NCBI RefSeq assembly: GCF_019331775.1
Contig: NZ_JAHBBD010000001.1
Location: 62,001 to 126,000 of the forward strand
Direction of reading: 5' to 3'
Length of the DNA stretch: 64,000 nucleotides
Source: Bifidobacterium phasiani
Lineage (GTDB): Bacteria > Actinomycetota > Actinomycetes > Actinomycetales > Bifidobacteriaceae
In this document: positions 29,466-38,400 of the stretch, one piece after another
Layout of the letters: the number at the start of each line of letters is the position of its first letter
Position numbering within the stretch: position 1 is the stretch's first letter
The notes under the pieces: generated by a model
What the model saw: the letters and a program-made list of their open reading frames with translations, nothing else
What the model was told of the DNA's origin: nothing
Databases searched by the model: none
Made by a program: the position numbers and the translations under genes

Positions 29466-29920
29466 GTCAACCTCTTTTCGTTTCAGTTCCTGCTGTGAAT
29501 CAGGGCAACGCCCGCCTCGGGCCGGCGTTTCGAATCACTATCGAGTATATTCACAGCGCCGTACCTCCCCGGCGGAGCGTGGCCCCCGCCCGGTGGCGCG
29601 CGGCGCCGCGACGTTGCATCCGCAACCGGCCCGCCGACCGGGCCGTCTGCCGGGCCGCCGGACGGCGCCCGGCAGGCCGAATGTCGTATCAATGATACGG
29701 GATGGATTCCGCTCCTCGTGGTTATCGCCGATTTTCGGCAGGGTCTCGGCGTTTCCCGCCGTTTCCCGCGGCGGATTGCGGCCGGCGGGGTCGCGTTTTC
29801 TCGGCGGGCATAACCGGCGGACGCCGGGTTCGGGCGTCGGACAGGCGCATCGGATGCGCACGACGACGCAAGGCATCGGACGACGATCGAAGAAAGAATA
29901 AAGAAGCGGAAGACCGAAGG
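29466..29920. other. Gene-free leader upstream of the ANTAR gene
   Basis: No gene. On the minus strand a TATACT -10-like box near 29545-29550 and an AACGCC/GGCGTT inverted repeat (about 29509-29531) may form the promoter and leader of the ANTAR-polA operon. The remainder (29560-29920) is GC-rich, without recognisable features. Confidence 0.4.
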
Positions 29921-29936
29921 TGCCCCGGTGGGACTC
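29921..29936. repeat. Distal attachment-site copy of the tRNA-Leu 3' end
   Basis: TGCCCCGGTGGGACTC matches the tRNA-Leu 3' end at 40296-40312 except for one C fewer, in the same orientation. It marks the left border of the island. Confidence 0.6.
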
Positions 29937-29941
29937 ACATC

Positions 29942-30599
29942 ATGAGTTTCAACTTTCGCAAGCCGACGGACCGCATCGCCGGCCCGCCGCGATGAGCGCG
30001 GTCGCCCCGGCATCTGGATCGGCCCGTGGGGCGGCGAAGACCCCGACCGGTTCATCAACCAGGCGCTGACCGACGACCTCGACGAGTACCTGCACCGCGA
30101 CCTCGACCCGCTCGCGGACCCGTCCATCGACCAGTCCGTGCTCGGCCGCGCGTACACGCTCGTGCTGCCGATGACCGTGATCCGCGTGGACGACGGGTAC
30201 GTGGTCGAGAACACGGCCACGCAGATCACGAACGACCGCAAGGACGTGACCCACACGGTCACGAACCCGTTGGCGCCGATCAACCCCGCCAAGGACGTGA
30301 TCGTCACGGTGGGCAGCGACAGCGTCGACGGCGACCCGACCATCGTATTCACGATCACGAACACGAGCTCGGTGGATCCCGACACGGGCGTGGGCGCCTG
30401 ATTCAAGGCGTCCGACCTGAAGCTGGAGGACCAGACCATCGTCGGCGACGGCGAGGTCGTGGACCTGCAGTATCCCGACGATTGGGACACGCTCGTGCTC
30501 AAGCCGGGCGACATCGTGGACGTCCAGGGCACGCTCAGGGGCGTGAGCGACGTGCACACCGACCGCGCGTCGGTGTCCGACGAGGACCGTTCGACGTAA
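29942..30599 (+). pseudogene. Broken gene, probable surface or extracellular protein
   Basis: A reading frame begins ATG at 29942 (MSFNFRKPTDRIAGPPR), then continues only after a frame change near 29990 as DERGRPGIWIGPWGGEDPDR, runs to VDPDTGVGA, meets TGA at 30399-30401, and resumes FKASDLKLEDQTIVGDG to a TAA at 30597. The middle (residues about 70-160) has beta-rich repeats (TVIRVDDGYVVENTATQITN, VTHTVTNPLAPINPAKDVIV), typical of immunoglobulin-like surface domains. One frameshift plus one in-frame stop make it non-functional unless read through. It lies directly inside the left border of the island. No family name is supported. Confidence 0.6.
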
Positions 30600-30732
30600 T
30601 CGCAGCGAGATATTCACGGATCCATGACCATCAGTGTGTGCAATACAATATTTAGTTGTTCGTGTGCCATTAAATAATGACTCGAAGGAAGACAATATAG
30701 AATATTATATCTGTCCCATACATCAAGTCCCT

Positions 30733-30939
30733 TTATAGCACCAGGCCTTTGTTAGATCGTCTTTTTGTAACCGTATGGATATATTCCTCTGGTGTAGGCG
30801 TTTTGTTTCCAAAATATCGCTTGAAGTTCGCCTTTACCTCCGGGTCTGCACCGTTTACAGTTTCATCAATGATAGCCTGTATTTCTACTCTCAGTTCCGA
30901 TACAGGAACACCGCTTGTCTTTGCCTCAGCCTTTAACAA
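30733..30939 (-). CDS. Small protein of Firmicutes type
   Basis: 68 aa, starting TTG (L-K-A-E-A-K) with only a weak ribosome binding site, so the true N-terminus may be lost. The core [20 protein letters not shown] leading to [15 protein letters not shown] resembles short proteins common in Clostridia genomes; I do not know a function. It lies in the low-GC block downstream of the membrane-protein gene on the same strand, 52 bp away. Confidence 0.5.
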   Translation of the reverse strand: MLKAEAKTSGVPVSELRVEIQAIIDETVNGADPEVKANFKRYFGNKTPTPEEYIHTVTKRRSNKGLVL

Positions 30940-30991
30940 TTTATTTCATCTCTTGTTTCTTTAATCCAATCATAATCAACACATCTTATTT

Positions 30992-31387
30992 CTACATTTG
31001 TTTCTCAAGCATATTGCTGATAGTAATCAATATAATAGGCTGAATTACAACAATAACACCAATAACAATCGCTGGAATTACGTAACCCAAGCAAATAAAT
31101 ACGACGGTTGTTAAACCTAACAACATGGTATTAACCATATTTGTCACATTACCCGCCTTTTCTTTAATCATGATATTACGTTCGTCCATAACATTGATTT
31201 TATAATCAGCATCATTTTTCATCATTTTGTTATGCAAAACTTGAACATGAGAAACACTAAATACCACGCTAGATAAAACTGCAAGCCCAACATCCACCAT
31301 TTTTGGAAAATCCGTAAAAAGAATGATAAGGACTAACAATAATGAAATAATATATCCAATGTACCAAATTTGATTTTTATTCTTCAT
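30992..31387 (-). CDS. Small membrane protein partnered with an XRE regulator
   Basis: 131 aa with four hydrophobic helices (about residues 7-24, 31-48, 83-104 and 108-128) and a charged central loop (DERNIMIKEKAGNVTNMV). ATG at 31387 has GGAGG 8 nt upstream; an ATG at 31393 is also in frame but too close. It overlaps the regulator gene by 11 bp. Pairs of a short HTH regulator and such a DERN-containing membrane protein are frequent in Firmicutes; the function is unknown. The low GC content marks it as recently acquired. Confidence 0.75.
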   Translation of the reverse strand: MKNKNQIWYIGYIISLLLVLIILFTDFPKMVDVGLAVLSSVVFSVSHVQVLHNKMMKNDADYKINVMDERNIMIKEKAGNVTNMVNTMLLGLTTVVFICLGYVIPAIVIGVIVVIQPIILITISNMLEKQM

Positions 31388-31589
31388 CTTCATTTCCCTC
31401 CTCATAGATAAAGATTTCTTCAATGCTCATGTGAAAGTATCTTGCAATTTTAAAAGCCAATATGATAGAGGGATTGTATCGTCCGTTTTCCAAAGAACCT
31501 ATTGTTTGGCGAGATACTTCCAGTGCAGTAGCTAAATCTTCTTGCTTGACACCTCTCTGCTTTCGTAATTCTTCTAATCGGTTTTTCAA
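31377..31589 (-). CDS. Small XRE-family repressor
   Basis: 70 aa, essentially one helix-turn-helix (NRLEELRKQRGVKQEDLATA, then SRQTIGSLENGRYNPSIILA), with an acidic tail EEGNEDEE. TTG start at 31589 preceded by AAGGGGGTG; the longer frame upstream runs through the promoter and is rejected. It resembles the short Cro/C1-type regulators of Firmicutes that control the following membrane-protein gene. A good sigma-A promoter and a palindrome with the half-site ATGGAAAG lie upstream, so autorepression is likely. Confidence 0.85.
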   Translation of the reverse strand: MKNRLEELRKQRGVKQEDLATALEVSRQTIGSLENGRYNPSIILAFKIARYFHMSIEEIFIYEEGNEDEE

Positions 31590-31603
31590 AACACCCCCTT
31601 CCC

Positions 31604-31660
31604 ATGGAAAGTAAACTTTCCATATATTTGTTATAGCAAATATAGCTCTAATGTCAAGCG
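31604..31660 (-). promoter_or_regulatory. Promoter and operator of the low-GC regulator operon
   Basis: Minus strand: -35 TTGACA (31652-31657), 16-bp spacer, -10 TATAAC (31630-31635). A palindrome ATGGAAAGT-AA-ACTTTCCAT occupies 31604-31623 downstream of the -10, and a third half-site ATGGAAAG overlaps the start of the -35 region. This is probably the binding site of the adjacent repressor. Confidence 0.65.
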
Positions 31661-31789
31661 TGCTTTCCATTTCGCTGATCAACTTATCGTTATAGGTAAT
31701 TGCGCGCACCTTGGCCATGTTCGTCGCAACAGTGCCCGTATCCACGTTGCCATATAGGTGCAGAAAGGTAGTGTAGAGGTGTAAAATGC

Positions 31790-31810
31790 TATATATCGTA
31801 ACCGATATAG
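31790..31810 (+). promoter_or_regulatory. Operator of the toxin-antitoxin operon
   Basis: TATATCG-TAAC-CGATATA inverted repeat, 14 bp upstream of the antitoxin ATG. Antitoxins of the RelB type bind such palindromes over their own promoter. Confidence 0.55.
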
Positions 31811-31823
31811 AGGCAGGTGAGCT

Positions 31824-32066
31824 ATGACCGTCCAGGTATCCACACGGGTGAGCGACCAGCAGGCGGAGCTGTTCAAGGACACGGCCGCCCGATTGGGGAC
31901 GACCGCGTCCGACGTGCTGCGCATGTTCATCGCCAGTTTCAATGCGGCCGGCGGGTTCCCCTACGCGGTACGAGTCCGGCAGGACGCGGAGCCCTTCGAC
32001 TCCGAACGGGAGGCCACGGACTTCGCCGACGACATGAGCATGAGGATGCTCGATGAGACGCGGTGA
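31824..32066 (+). CDS. RelB/DinJ-family antitoxin
   Basis: 80 aa. The N-terminus (MTVQVSTRVSDQQAELFKDT) is a ribbon-helix-helix segment followed by LGTTASDVLRMFIASFNAAG, the RelB/DinJ signature. The C-terminus is acidic and probably wraps the toxin. The gene has GGCAGGTGAG before the ATG and overlaps the toxin gene by 14 bp. RelB-type antitoxins usually pair with RelE toxins; here the partner is MazF-like, a mixed pair known from some genomes. It belongs to the tRNA-Leu island and may stabilise it. Confidence 0.85.
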   Translation: MTVQVSTRVSDQQAELFKDTAARLGTTASDVLRMFIASFNAAGGFPYAVRVRQDAEPFDSEREATDFADDMSMRMLDETR

Positions 32067-32373
32067 GATCTGGAGCGTGGCCGGCCGCGGCTACGCCTCG
32101 AAGCCCCGTCCCGTGCTGGTCGTCCAATCCGACGGCACGCTGCCGTCGTATGATTCCGTCGTGGTCTGCCTGCTCACCTCGGTGGAGCGGGACGACGCAT
32201 GCCGCGTCCGGATCGAGGATCTGCCGGAAACGGGACTGAGGCGCGCAAGCTGGGTCATGGCGGACAAGATCCTCGCCGTCCGCAAGGACGAGCTCGGCTC
32301 CCGGATCGGGAAACTCCCCGACGCCGACATGACCCGGGTCTCACGTGCGCTGAGAACCGTTCTCGGACTCTGA
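32053..32373 (+). CDS. MazF/PemK-type mRNA interferase toxin
   Basis: 106 aa. Landmarks of the MazF fold: RRGEIWSVAG at the start, KPRPVLVVQSD, SVVVCLLTS, and SWVMADKILAVRKDELGSRI. Such toxins cleave mRNA or tRNA at short sequences when the antitoxin is degraded. The ATG lies inside the 3' end of the antitoxin gene, ensuring coupled synthesis. A strong hairpin follows 72 bp after the stop. No frameshift or obvious loss of catalytic Arg (RRGEIW) or Thr/Ser (LLTS), so it may be functional. Confidence 0.85.
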   Translation: MRRGEIWSVAGRGYASKPRPVLVVQSDGTLPSYDSVVVCLLTSVERDDACRVRIEDLPETGLRRASWVMADKILAVRKDELGSRIGKLPDADMTRVSRALRTVLGL

Positions 32374-32445
32374 CCTCGGCTCCGCCGCATGACGAGGAGT
32401 GACCCGGGTCCGCCGCCGTACCCGGCGTGACGGCGGACCGTGACA

Positions 32446-32485
32446 AGCAGGGGCCCCGGAACCTGATGGTTCCGGGGCCCCTGCT
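32446..32485. terminator. Perfect 18-bp hairpin after the toxin gene
   Basis: AGCAGGGGCCCCGGAACC pairs exactly with 32468-32485 around a TGAT loop. It separates the toxin gene from the convergent HTH-protein gene and can serve both. Confidence 0.7.
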
Positions 32486-32501
32486 CGTCGTGGCGTCCGT
32501 G

Positions 32502-33005
32502 CTAGCCGGCGGACGGTTCGCCAGTTCCGTCCAGCCGGTGCTCCAAACGTCGGATCTTGCTTTCGAGTTCGTCGATGCGTCTGGCCTGCTGGGTGATGAC
32601 CAGCTCGTACGCGAACCGCGTGTCGCTATCCAATCTCGCATCACGTTCCCTACCGTATCTCGCGTCGCCCGTCGGCGGGGTGCCGGAGCCCACCCATCGC
32701 TCGTCCTCCGGGATGTCGAACGACGTGGGCTGCATGGCGTCGACTCGTGGTTCCGGGCCGTCGGGTTCGTCCCGCCATCGGGCCATGCAGCGTTCGATGC
32801 GCTTGTAGCCGATCAGCGACGAGTCGAGTCCGGCCTTGCGGAAGATCTCCACGGGTGATTCCCCGTTCCTGTATCGGCGGATGCAGTCGTCGCGGAACGC
32901 CTTGGTGTATCTGATCCGTTTCTGCGTGACGCTCTGGACCGCGGGCAGGGAACGCAGATAGCGAATCTCCCGCTCGCTGAACATCGTTTCGGATCTGTTG
33001 GCCAT
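32502..33005 (-). CDS. HTH protein resembling a transposase orfA
   Basis: 167 aa. Residues 28-75 contain RIRYTKAFRDDCIRRYRNGE followed by SPVEIFRKAGLDSSLIGYKR, an IS3/homeodomain-like HTH in the form of stand-alone proteins found in many actinobacteria. The C-terminal 40 residues form a coiled coil (RRIDELESKIRRLEHRL). Shine-Dalgarno AAGGGGAGC precedes the ATG. No transposase orfB or terminal inverted repeats lie next to it, so it is not a complete insertion sequence; it may be a domesticated regulator. Function unknown. Confidence 0.65.
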   Translation of the reverse strand: MANRSETMFSEREIRYLRSLPAVQSVTQKRIRYTKAFRDDCIRRYRNGESPVEIFRKAGLDSSLIGYKRIERCMARWRDEPDGPEPRVDAMQPTSFDIPEDERWVGSGTPPTGDARYGRERDARLDSDTRFAYELVITQQARRIDELESKIRRLEHRLDGTGEPSAG

Positions 33006-33082
33006 GATGCTCCCCTTGTCTCTGGCTCGACCTCGATCCCGTTCATCCCCATCTCACCGCCGCCCGCCCACGACCGTGGTCA

Positions 33083-33352
33083 TCATCGTTTGCGTGTCCC
33101 GGACATGCGGTGGATGCGCGCCGACTCATGTTCGGACTTGCGTTTGACGCGTTTGCGGGTCAGCGCGGTCTCTTCAACGAGCGTGTCGAGCAGGCCCCCG
33201 CTTTCGCGTTCGACCTTCCATTTCCAGCCGAACCGGCTACGTCGAATCGCGATCCTCAGCCCGGGATCGGGATGGCTGATCAGCCAGCCCCCCGTTGTCG
33301 TTCCGGTGCAGCCATGCGACATCTCTACTTCTTCATGTTGTAAGTTGCTCAT
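33083..33352 (-). CDS. Small basic hypothetical protein
   Basis: About 89 aa. The start at 33352 (MSNLQHEEVEMSHG) is chosen among two close ATGs (33352, 33322); Shine-Dalgarno signals are weak. The centre reads GGWLISHPDPGLRIAIRRSR followed by FGWKWKVERESGG, then a very basic tail. No family recognised. It sits between the HTH-protein gene and the pilin operon on the same strand. Confidence 0.45.
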   Translation of the reverse strand: MSNLQHEEVEMSHGCTGTTTGGWLISHPDPGLRIAIRRSRFGWKWKVERESGGLLDTLVEETALTRKRVKRKSEHESARIHRMSGTRKR

Positions 33353-33530
33353 GCAGGTGTTCTTCCGTGTGTTCCAGTCCGTGGGTCCGCTGTTGCCGAA
33401 TCCCGTCCGCCGTTCCGTAGCGACCGCAGGTCCGTGACGGTCCGAACAGCCCCGGCGCGCCCGTCTTATGCCGCCGGCGGCTTCACGATAGGTGAGGCCC
33501 TTCGTCGTTTGGCGTGGCGGAACGGGTGGG

Positions 33531-33570
33531 CCCCGCCGCGATTGGCGTTCGATTCGCCATCGCGGCGGGG
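33531..33570 (-). terminator. Hairpin at the end of the pilin operon
   Basis: CCCCGCCGCGAT..GGCG pairs with CGCC.TCGCGGCGGGG (one bulged base), about 50 nt beyond the stop of the smaller pilin gene. Confidence 0.55.
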
Positions 33571-33618
33571 TCACCCGGACAACTCGGGCCGGCCGGCCTT
33601 CCTGTCCGGTGTGTCGGA

Positions 33619-35232
33619 TCAGGCGCGCATCATGTTGCGCACGCCGCGGGACTTCATGTACACCGCGATGCCCGCGCCCGCGATCAGCAGGCCCAAGACC
33701 ACGAACATGGTGATGCCGGCGGCGCCGGTGATGGGCAGCTCGGTCACATTCTTCGCGTTCATGACCGTGGTGCCACTCTCGGACGTCACCACCAAATCAG
33801 CCCACTTACCAGCACCCTGGAACGACGGGCCGCTCTCGCCGAGAGTAACGGTGAACTCAGGCTTGACGCTCTGCATATAACCAGTGGGCACCGTAGTCTC
33901 AACAACGGTGTACTTACCAGCCGCCAATCCCTTGAACGAGTAATTGCCGCCATTGCCGAAGAACTCGGTGGCGTCGTCTTCAGTCTCGCCATCCTCGTTC
34001 GCATCTTTGGCAACGGCCCAAGCACCGGTCGATTCCTCGTACTTCAGCCACTGTCCCTGCTCGTTCTTGATCTTGAAACCAGCACCCGGCAGCAGCACAC
34101 CGCCCTTGTTGGTCTTCGTGAACTCGAAGCCGTACAGATGCACGGTCGTTTCCGTACCGGGAATGGTCGTACCGTTCTCATCGACCAGACGGTTGTGGAC
34201 CATCTGGTTCAGGGTGCCCTCGGCGTACGGAGCATTCTGCGTCACGGTGGCCGTGTACGTGACGGTGATGATCGTGTTGGCATGCTCCGACGGCTGGTTC
34301 AGACGGACCTCGAACTGTGCGATATCGCTACCCTCAAGAGTGTTTTCGGCCGTCTGATTGTTCATCAGCACGGAATAGGTCCCCGCCTCGGGCGACGCAT
34401 TATCGTCACGCGTCAGAGGAGTGGCGGCAGTGCCTTCTTCCGCGTCGACGCCCATTGCGGTCACGGTCAGATGCGCAAGGTCCGCGGTCTGGCCGAGACC
34501 CAGCTGGTCGCGGAACGAGAGGGTGTATTCGCTGGTGACGAACTCGGGAATGGTCGCGGTCAGCGTGTACGTCACGGTATCGCCAACCGAAACCGTGTTC
34601 TTGTCCACTGTCTTCTTCTGCGTGGTCGTGTCGGGCTTGACCTCGGCCCTACCCAGCGGGGTTTCTCCAAGCGTTTCATACTTCTGGCCGCCGATGGTCA
34701 CCGAGGTGCCGATGATGGTCAGCGGGAAGCCATTGGAATCGACGATCAGGTACAGGCCCTCTTCGAGGTCCGCAAACTCCACAGCCGCATCATCCTTGCT
34801 GACGGGCTGGGTGCTTGCAACGGGCTTCCCCGCGACATGGCTCGCGAGATACTGCGCGAACTGGTTGAGTTCGGCGCCCCGGTCCATGAACGACGCCGCG
34901 GCGTAGGCGACCGGATCGCCGTACTTCGCGTAAGCATCCGTCGAGGTCGCACCCGTACGTGCGGCGTCCACCGCGTCCGCCGCGTCTTTTTCCCACTCAG
35001 TGACGGTATCGACCACGATGCCGGTCAGGTTTCCGTCGTCGTCAAACGTTACCTTGTTCGTGTCGTACGTGGCGATCTTGTACGCAGTGTACGTGTGCCC
35101 GCCGACGGTGTCGCCGCTGAGTTCAAGACTGGCGGCGTTGGCGGCGCCGGTCATGGCGGCCATGCCCGTCACCGCGAGAGCGGCGGCGGCCACACCGGCC
35201 AGGCACCTCTTCAACATGCCCTTCATCATCAT
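33619..35232 (-). CDS. Major pilin (isopeptide fimbrial protein, LPITG anchor)
   Basis: 537 aa. Signal peptide at residues 1-33 (MKGMLKRCLAGVAAAALAVT, then ANA). Pilin N-domain to about 170, a central domain with DTVTYTLTATIP and many Thr/Val strands, and a Cna-B-like domain with the E-box YTVVETTVPTGY near residue 455. The sorting signal LPITG at about residue 499 is followed by a hydrophobic helix and RGVRNMMRA. Such proteins are polymerised by a class C sortase into pili. A classical YPK pilin motif is not obvious; lysines near KPDTTTQKKTVDK are candidates. The start has AAGGAG 9 nt upstream. The G-tract-controlled large pilin precedes it. No sortase gene is present in the window. Confidence 0.9.
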   Translation of the reverse strand: MMMKGMLKRCLAGVAAAALAVTGMAAMTGAANAASLELSGDTVGGHTYTAYKIATYDTNKVTFDDDGNLTGIVVDTVTEWEKDAADAVDAARTGATSTDAYAKYGDPVAYAAASFMDRGAELNQFAQYLASHVAGKPVASTQPVSKDDAAVEFADLEEGLYLIVDSNGFPLTIIGTSVTIGGQKYETLGETPLGRAEVKPDTTTQKKTVDKNTVSVGDTVTYTLTATIPEFVTSEYTLSFRDQLGLGQTADLAHLTVTAMGVDAEEGTAATPLTRDDNASPEAGTYSVLMNNQTAENTLEGSDIAQFEVRLNQPSEHANTIITVTYTATVTQNAPYAEGTLNQMVHNRLVDENGTTIPGTETTVHLYGFEFTKTNKGGVLLPGAGFKIKNEQGQWLKYEESTGAWAVAKDANEDGETEDDATEFFGNGGNYSFKGLAAGKYTVVETTVPTGYMQSVKPEFTVTLGESGPSFQGAGKWADLVVTSESGTTVMNAKNVTELPITGAAGITMFVVLGLLIAGAGIAVYMKSRGVRNMMRA

Positions 35233-35424
35233 GGTTCTTTTCTCCTTAACTCCCCCACCCCCACAAAAGCAGGAGCGGGATGACTATTGGAAAAATGGAT
35301 TCTTCAGTTATCTGGTTTTTCGTCCCTCCTGACAACACCCCAACCCATCCGGAAGGACGAAGACAGGCGGGAAACCCTGAATAGTTAATGGGACAAGGGC
35401 CAGCCGGAACAGCCGGCCCCGAGA

Positions 35425-35446
35425 CCAGGCGGCGAAAGCCGCCCGG
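35425..35446 (-). terminator. Hairpin between the two pilin genes
   Basis: GGCGGC-GAAA-GCCGCC stem extended by CC/GG pairs, about 14 nt after the stop of the large pilin gene. It may attenuate read-through into the smaller pilin gene or end the first transcript. Confidence 0.4.
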
Positions 35447-35459
35447 CCAAGCACTCGAA

Positions 35460-38400
35460 TCAGACCCTCTTGCGGCGGGCCAGCAGCCACGCCGCACCCG
35501 CCAGCAGCAGCACACCACCACCCGCCAGCAGCAGGTTCCGCGCGGTCGCGTCGCCACCGGTCAACGGCAGACTCGAGACGGTCCGGTAGTAGTTGGCGAA
35601 CGTCACCGTGCCGTCTACAGCCGTATCGTCGCTTGTACCGCCAGTTTTCTTGACGGTCACCTGCGGGTCGACCGCCAGATCGGTCACCTCCACGGTCACC
35701 TCGAACACGGCGTCCGAATAGCTGACGCCGGGAATGTCACCTTCCACTTCCTCAACCGTGAACTCATACTTGCCGATCTTCGTGAAGACGATGGAACCGT
35801 AGGACACCGTATGTTTCTCGGTGCTGCTTGAGATGACCACCGGATTGGTCTCGGTTCCCCAAGTGGTGCCATTACTCGACGGCAGCACGACATTTTCAGC
35901 ATCGCCACTGTCCAATGTCACGGTGAACGAGAACGTGTCGGTGTCCTCCCATTTACGGCCGTCCAGTGTCTTGGCGATCGAGAACGACGCCTCGGCCCTG
36001 CGGTTGGTGACGTTGATGGTCACGTCACCGGTAAACAGGTGGTTCAGGTTGCTTACCGGCGGCTCCCACTTGGACAGATCCGTTTTGACGGAATCGGTGC
36101 CGTGAATCATGCACTGCTGGATGTTGAGACGCGACCATCCGGCGTGGGCCGTGTAGGAACCATCGCCGTTATCCTTAACGTCTTCGGTCGGCGTATAGTT
36201 CAATACCTTGTCGTTATCGTCTATGTACTGCATATGCGTGAGCGTGCCGACGTTCTGCCAGCTCGCGTCAGAGGCCGGATATTCTTGCTCCGTGGCATTC
36301 TGCGGCTGAACCGCGATGTCGTGCAGGGTCGCGTCGACCTGGTCGTTGGCGGCAAAGCCCTTCATGCTATACAGGAGCGTGCCCGGCTTCGTGGTCACAG
36401 TCACGTTGTCGTCCGCCGTGCCTGCGTTCACGTGCACGCCGTCGTCGTCCACGATGATCGGAATCTGCGTGGACTCCGGCGCATAGTTATCCGGAGCCTT
36501 CGTTTCGACGAGCACGTACTTGCCCTCCGGAAGCATGCCGGAGCTGTTGGCGATGTCGATTTCACCGTTGTCATTGGTCGTGAACGTGTTGATGACATCC
36601 GAGGTGATGGCGCCGTTCTCGTCCGCATGGTAGAGCGTGAACTCCGCGTTGGCAAGCGGTTTGCCACCCTCGTCCGTCTTGACGAGCTTCAGCTCGTTCT
36701 TCGGGTTCGTCAGGTTGACCGTCACCGAGAAGACGCGGGTAAACTCGCTTCCGCTGACCTCTGGATTCATCTCGACAGCATCGGTGAGGTCGCCGGTCGT
36801 ATAGAAGTACTTGACACGGTACTGAGCGTCATTGGCGCTGCCGCCGTGATGCTTCAGCATGTACTCGTACGTGGTGATGTCGCCCGGCAGGTTCTCGATC
36901 GTCACCTCGTACGCGCCGCTGGTGCCGGGAATGAAGATGTTCCGCGCCCCCGCCGCGGCCAAGGAGTTCACGCTCTCGTCCTTTGCGAACTGCCATCCCC
37001 CATACGGATCCCCGTACACGGGCAGCCAGCCGCCATCGACCTTCTTCTCGACGACGGCGAACATGGTACCCTCGGCCAGACTATGGGACGCGCCATCGAT
37101 ATCCGTCACCGTCGAGTCGGCCTGCACGGTCACATGCGGTTCGGAGTATGCGCCGGAATCCCACTGATTGCTCACCAGCAGCGGGCCAGTACCCTTATTC
37201 GTCGTATCATCGCCGTAGGCGAACCTGAGTTGCACGTCCCCGTTGCTGCGATAGCCCTCGGGCACATTCGTCTCCTTAAGAACCCAGTACTGGCTGACCT
37301 CGCCAAGTTCGTTCAGCGAAACGGGGGTGCCCTGCGACGTGCCGGCATCCGGATGGCGGAAGATCAGGTTGCCGGTGCTGTCGGTCGTGGCGGTATACGG
37401 GTTCAACTCATCCTTGATTGTGTAATTGGAGTCGGCGGGGTACAGGTTGAAGTTGACGCCGTTCAACGGAGTCCCGACGGCATCGACCTTCATCACGCCG
37501 GACTCGGGGATGTTCACCAGGTTATACTTCAGCGACATGTTCGAGTCGACGTTGCCTCGCTCCATGTAGAAAAAGCTGAGCGTGTGGTACGTGTTGTCGG
37601 GAAGGGTGTCTCCGTTGAACTTCGAGGTGTCCACGCCCGCATCGACGAACAGCTTTTTCAGCGTTGTCTTCGTCTCCGTATAGACCGTCTCGCCGGCATC
37701 ATAGTGGTTGTTGCCGTTATCAGGGTTGGTCGGATTGGGCACCTGTTTGTCGCCCTCCTGGATTTTTGCGCTGTTGTCATCGAAGATGATGACCTCGCCC
37801 GTTGAGAAGTCGATCTGCAGGGCGGTCGCGTCGTGGATGCCGCCAAGATCGCCCACCAGCACGCCGTCGACGAACACCCACACATCGTCGTCGCCCGAGA
37901 AGTTATAGGTAACCGGCTGCTTTCCGTCTTTATCGACGTGGCCGCCGTACTGCTGGACGAAATTCGTCTGCATCGTCAGGCCGAAGTAGTGGTTGATCAC
38001 GGAATTGTTGGAGTTTATGTCCTTCGCCGTGCCGTCTTCGTTGAACACATCGGCGCCTTTGTTGAACGGGAAGAACTGGCCGTCAGGAGAGGTGCCGCCG
38101 TGTTTGACCGCATTTTTGTTGTAGAGGACGAAGTCGTTGTTCTCTCCGTCAACGTATGACGCGAAGTTGTCGTGGCTGTTGTAGTAGTAATAGCCGTCGC
38201 CATCGACCTGAAGCAGCCCGCCCACGTTGGTATGAGTGGCGCGAGCGCCCTCCTCTGTGTTGGGATCGAAGAGGTAATCGAGGGACTCCCCCTCACTCCC
38301 CGTTGCTTCTGACAGCACTGGATATCCATTGCTCAGACCACTCTGAACGATACCGGTACGGGGACTTGCGTTGCCCGTATACTGATTGATGTTGGTGAAG

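Larger units (their letters stand above)
30620..31700. other. Low-GC segment of foreign origin
   Basis: An AT-rich block in an otherwise strongly GC-rich window. Its genes use A/T-ending codons and read like Firmicutes proteins. It begins just after the broken gene and ends before the RelB/MazF pair. No transposase or clear terminal repeats are seen. Confidence 0.7.

Noticed and set aside
32502..33005. A complete insertion sequence around the HTH protein
   Set aside because: No orfB transposase, no terminal inverted repeats and no target duplication were found.
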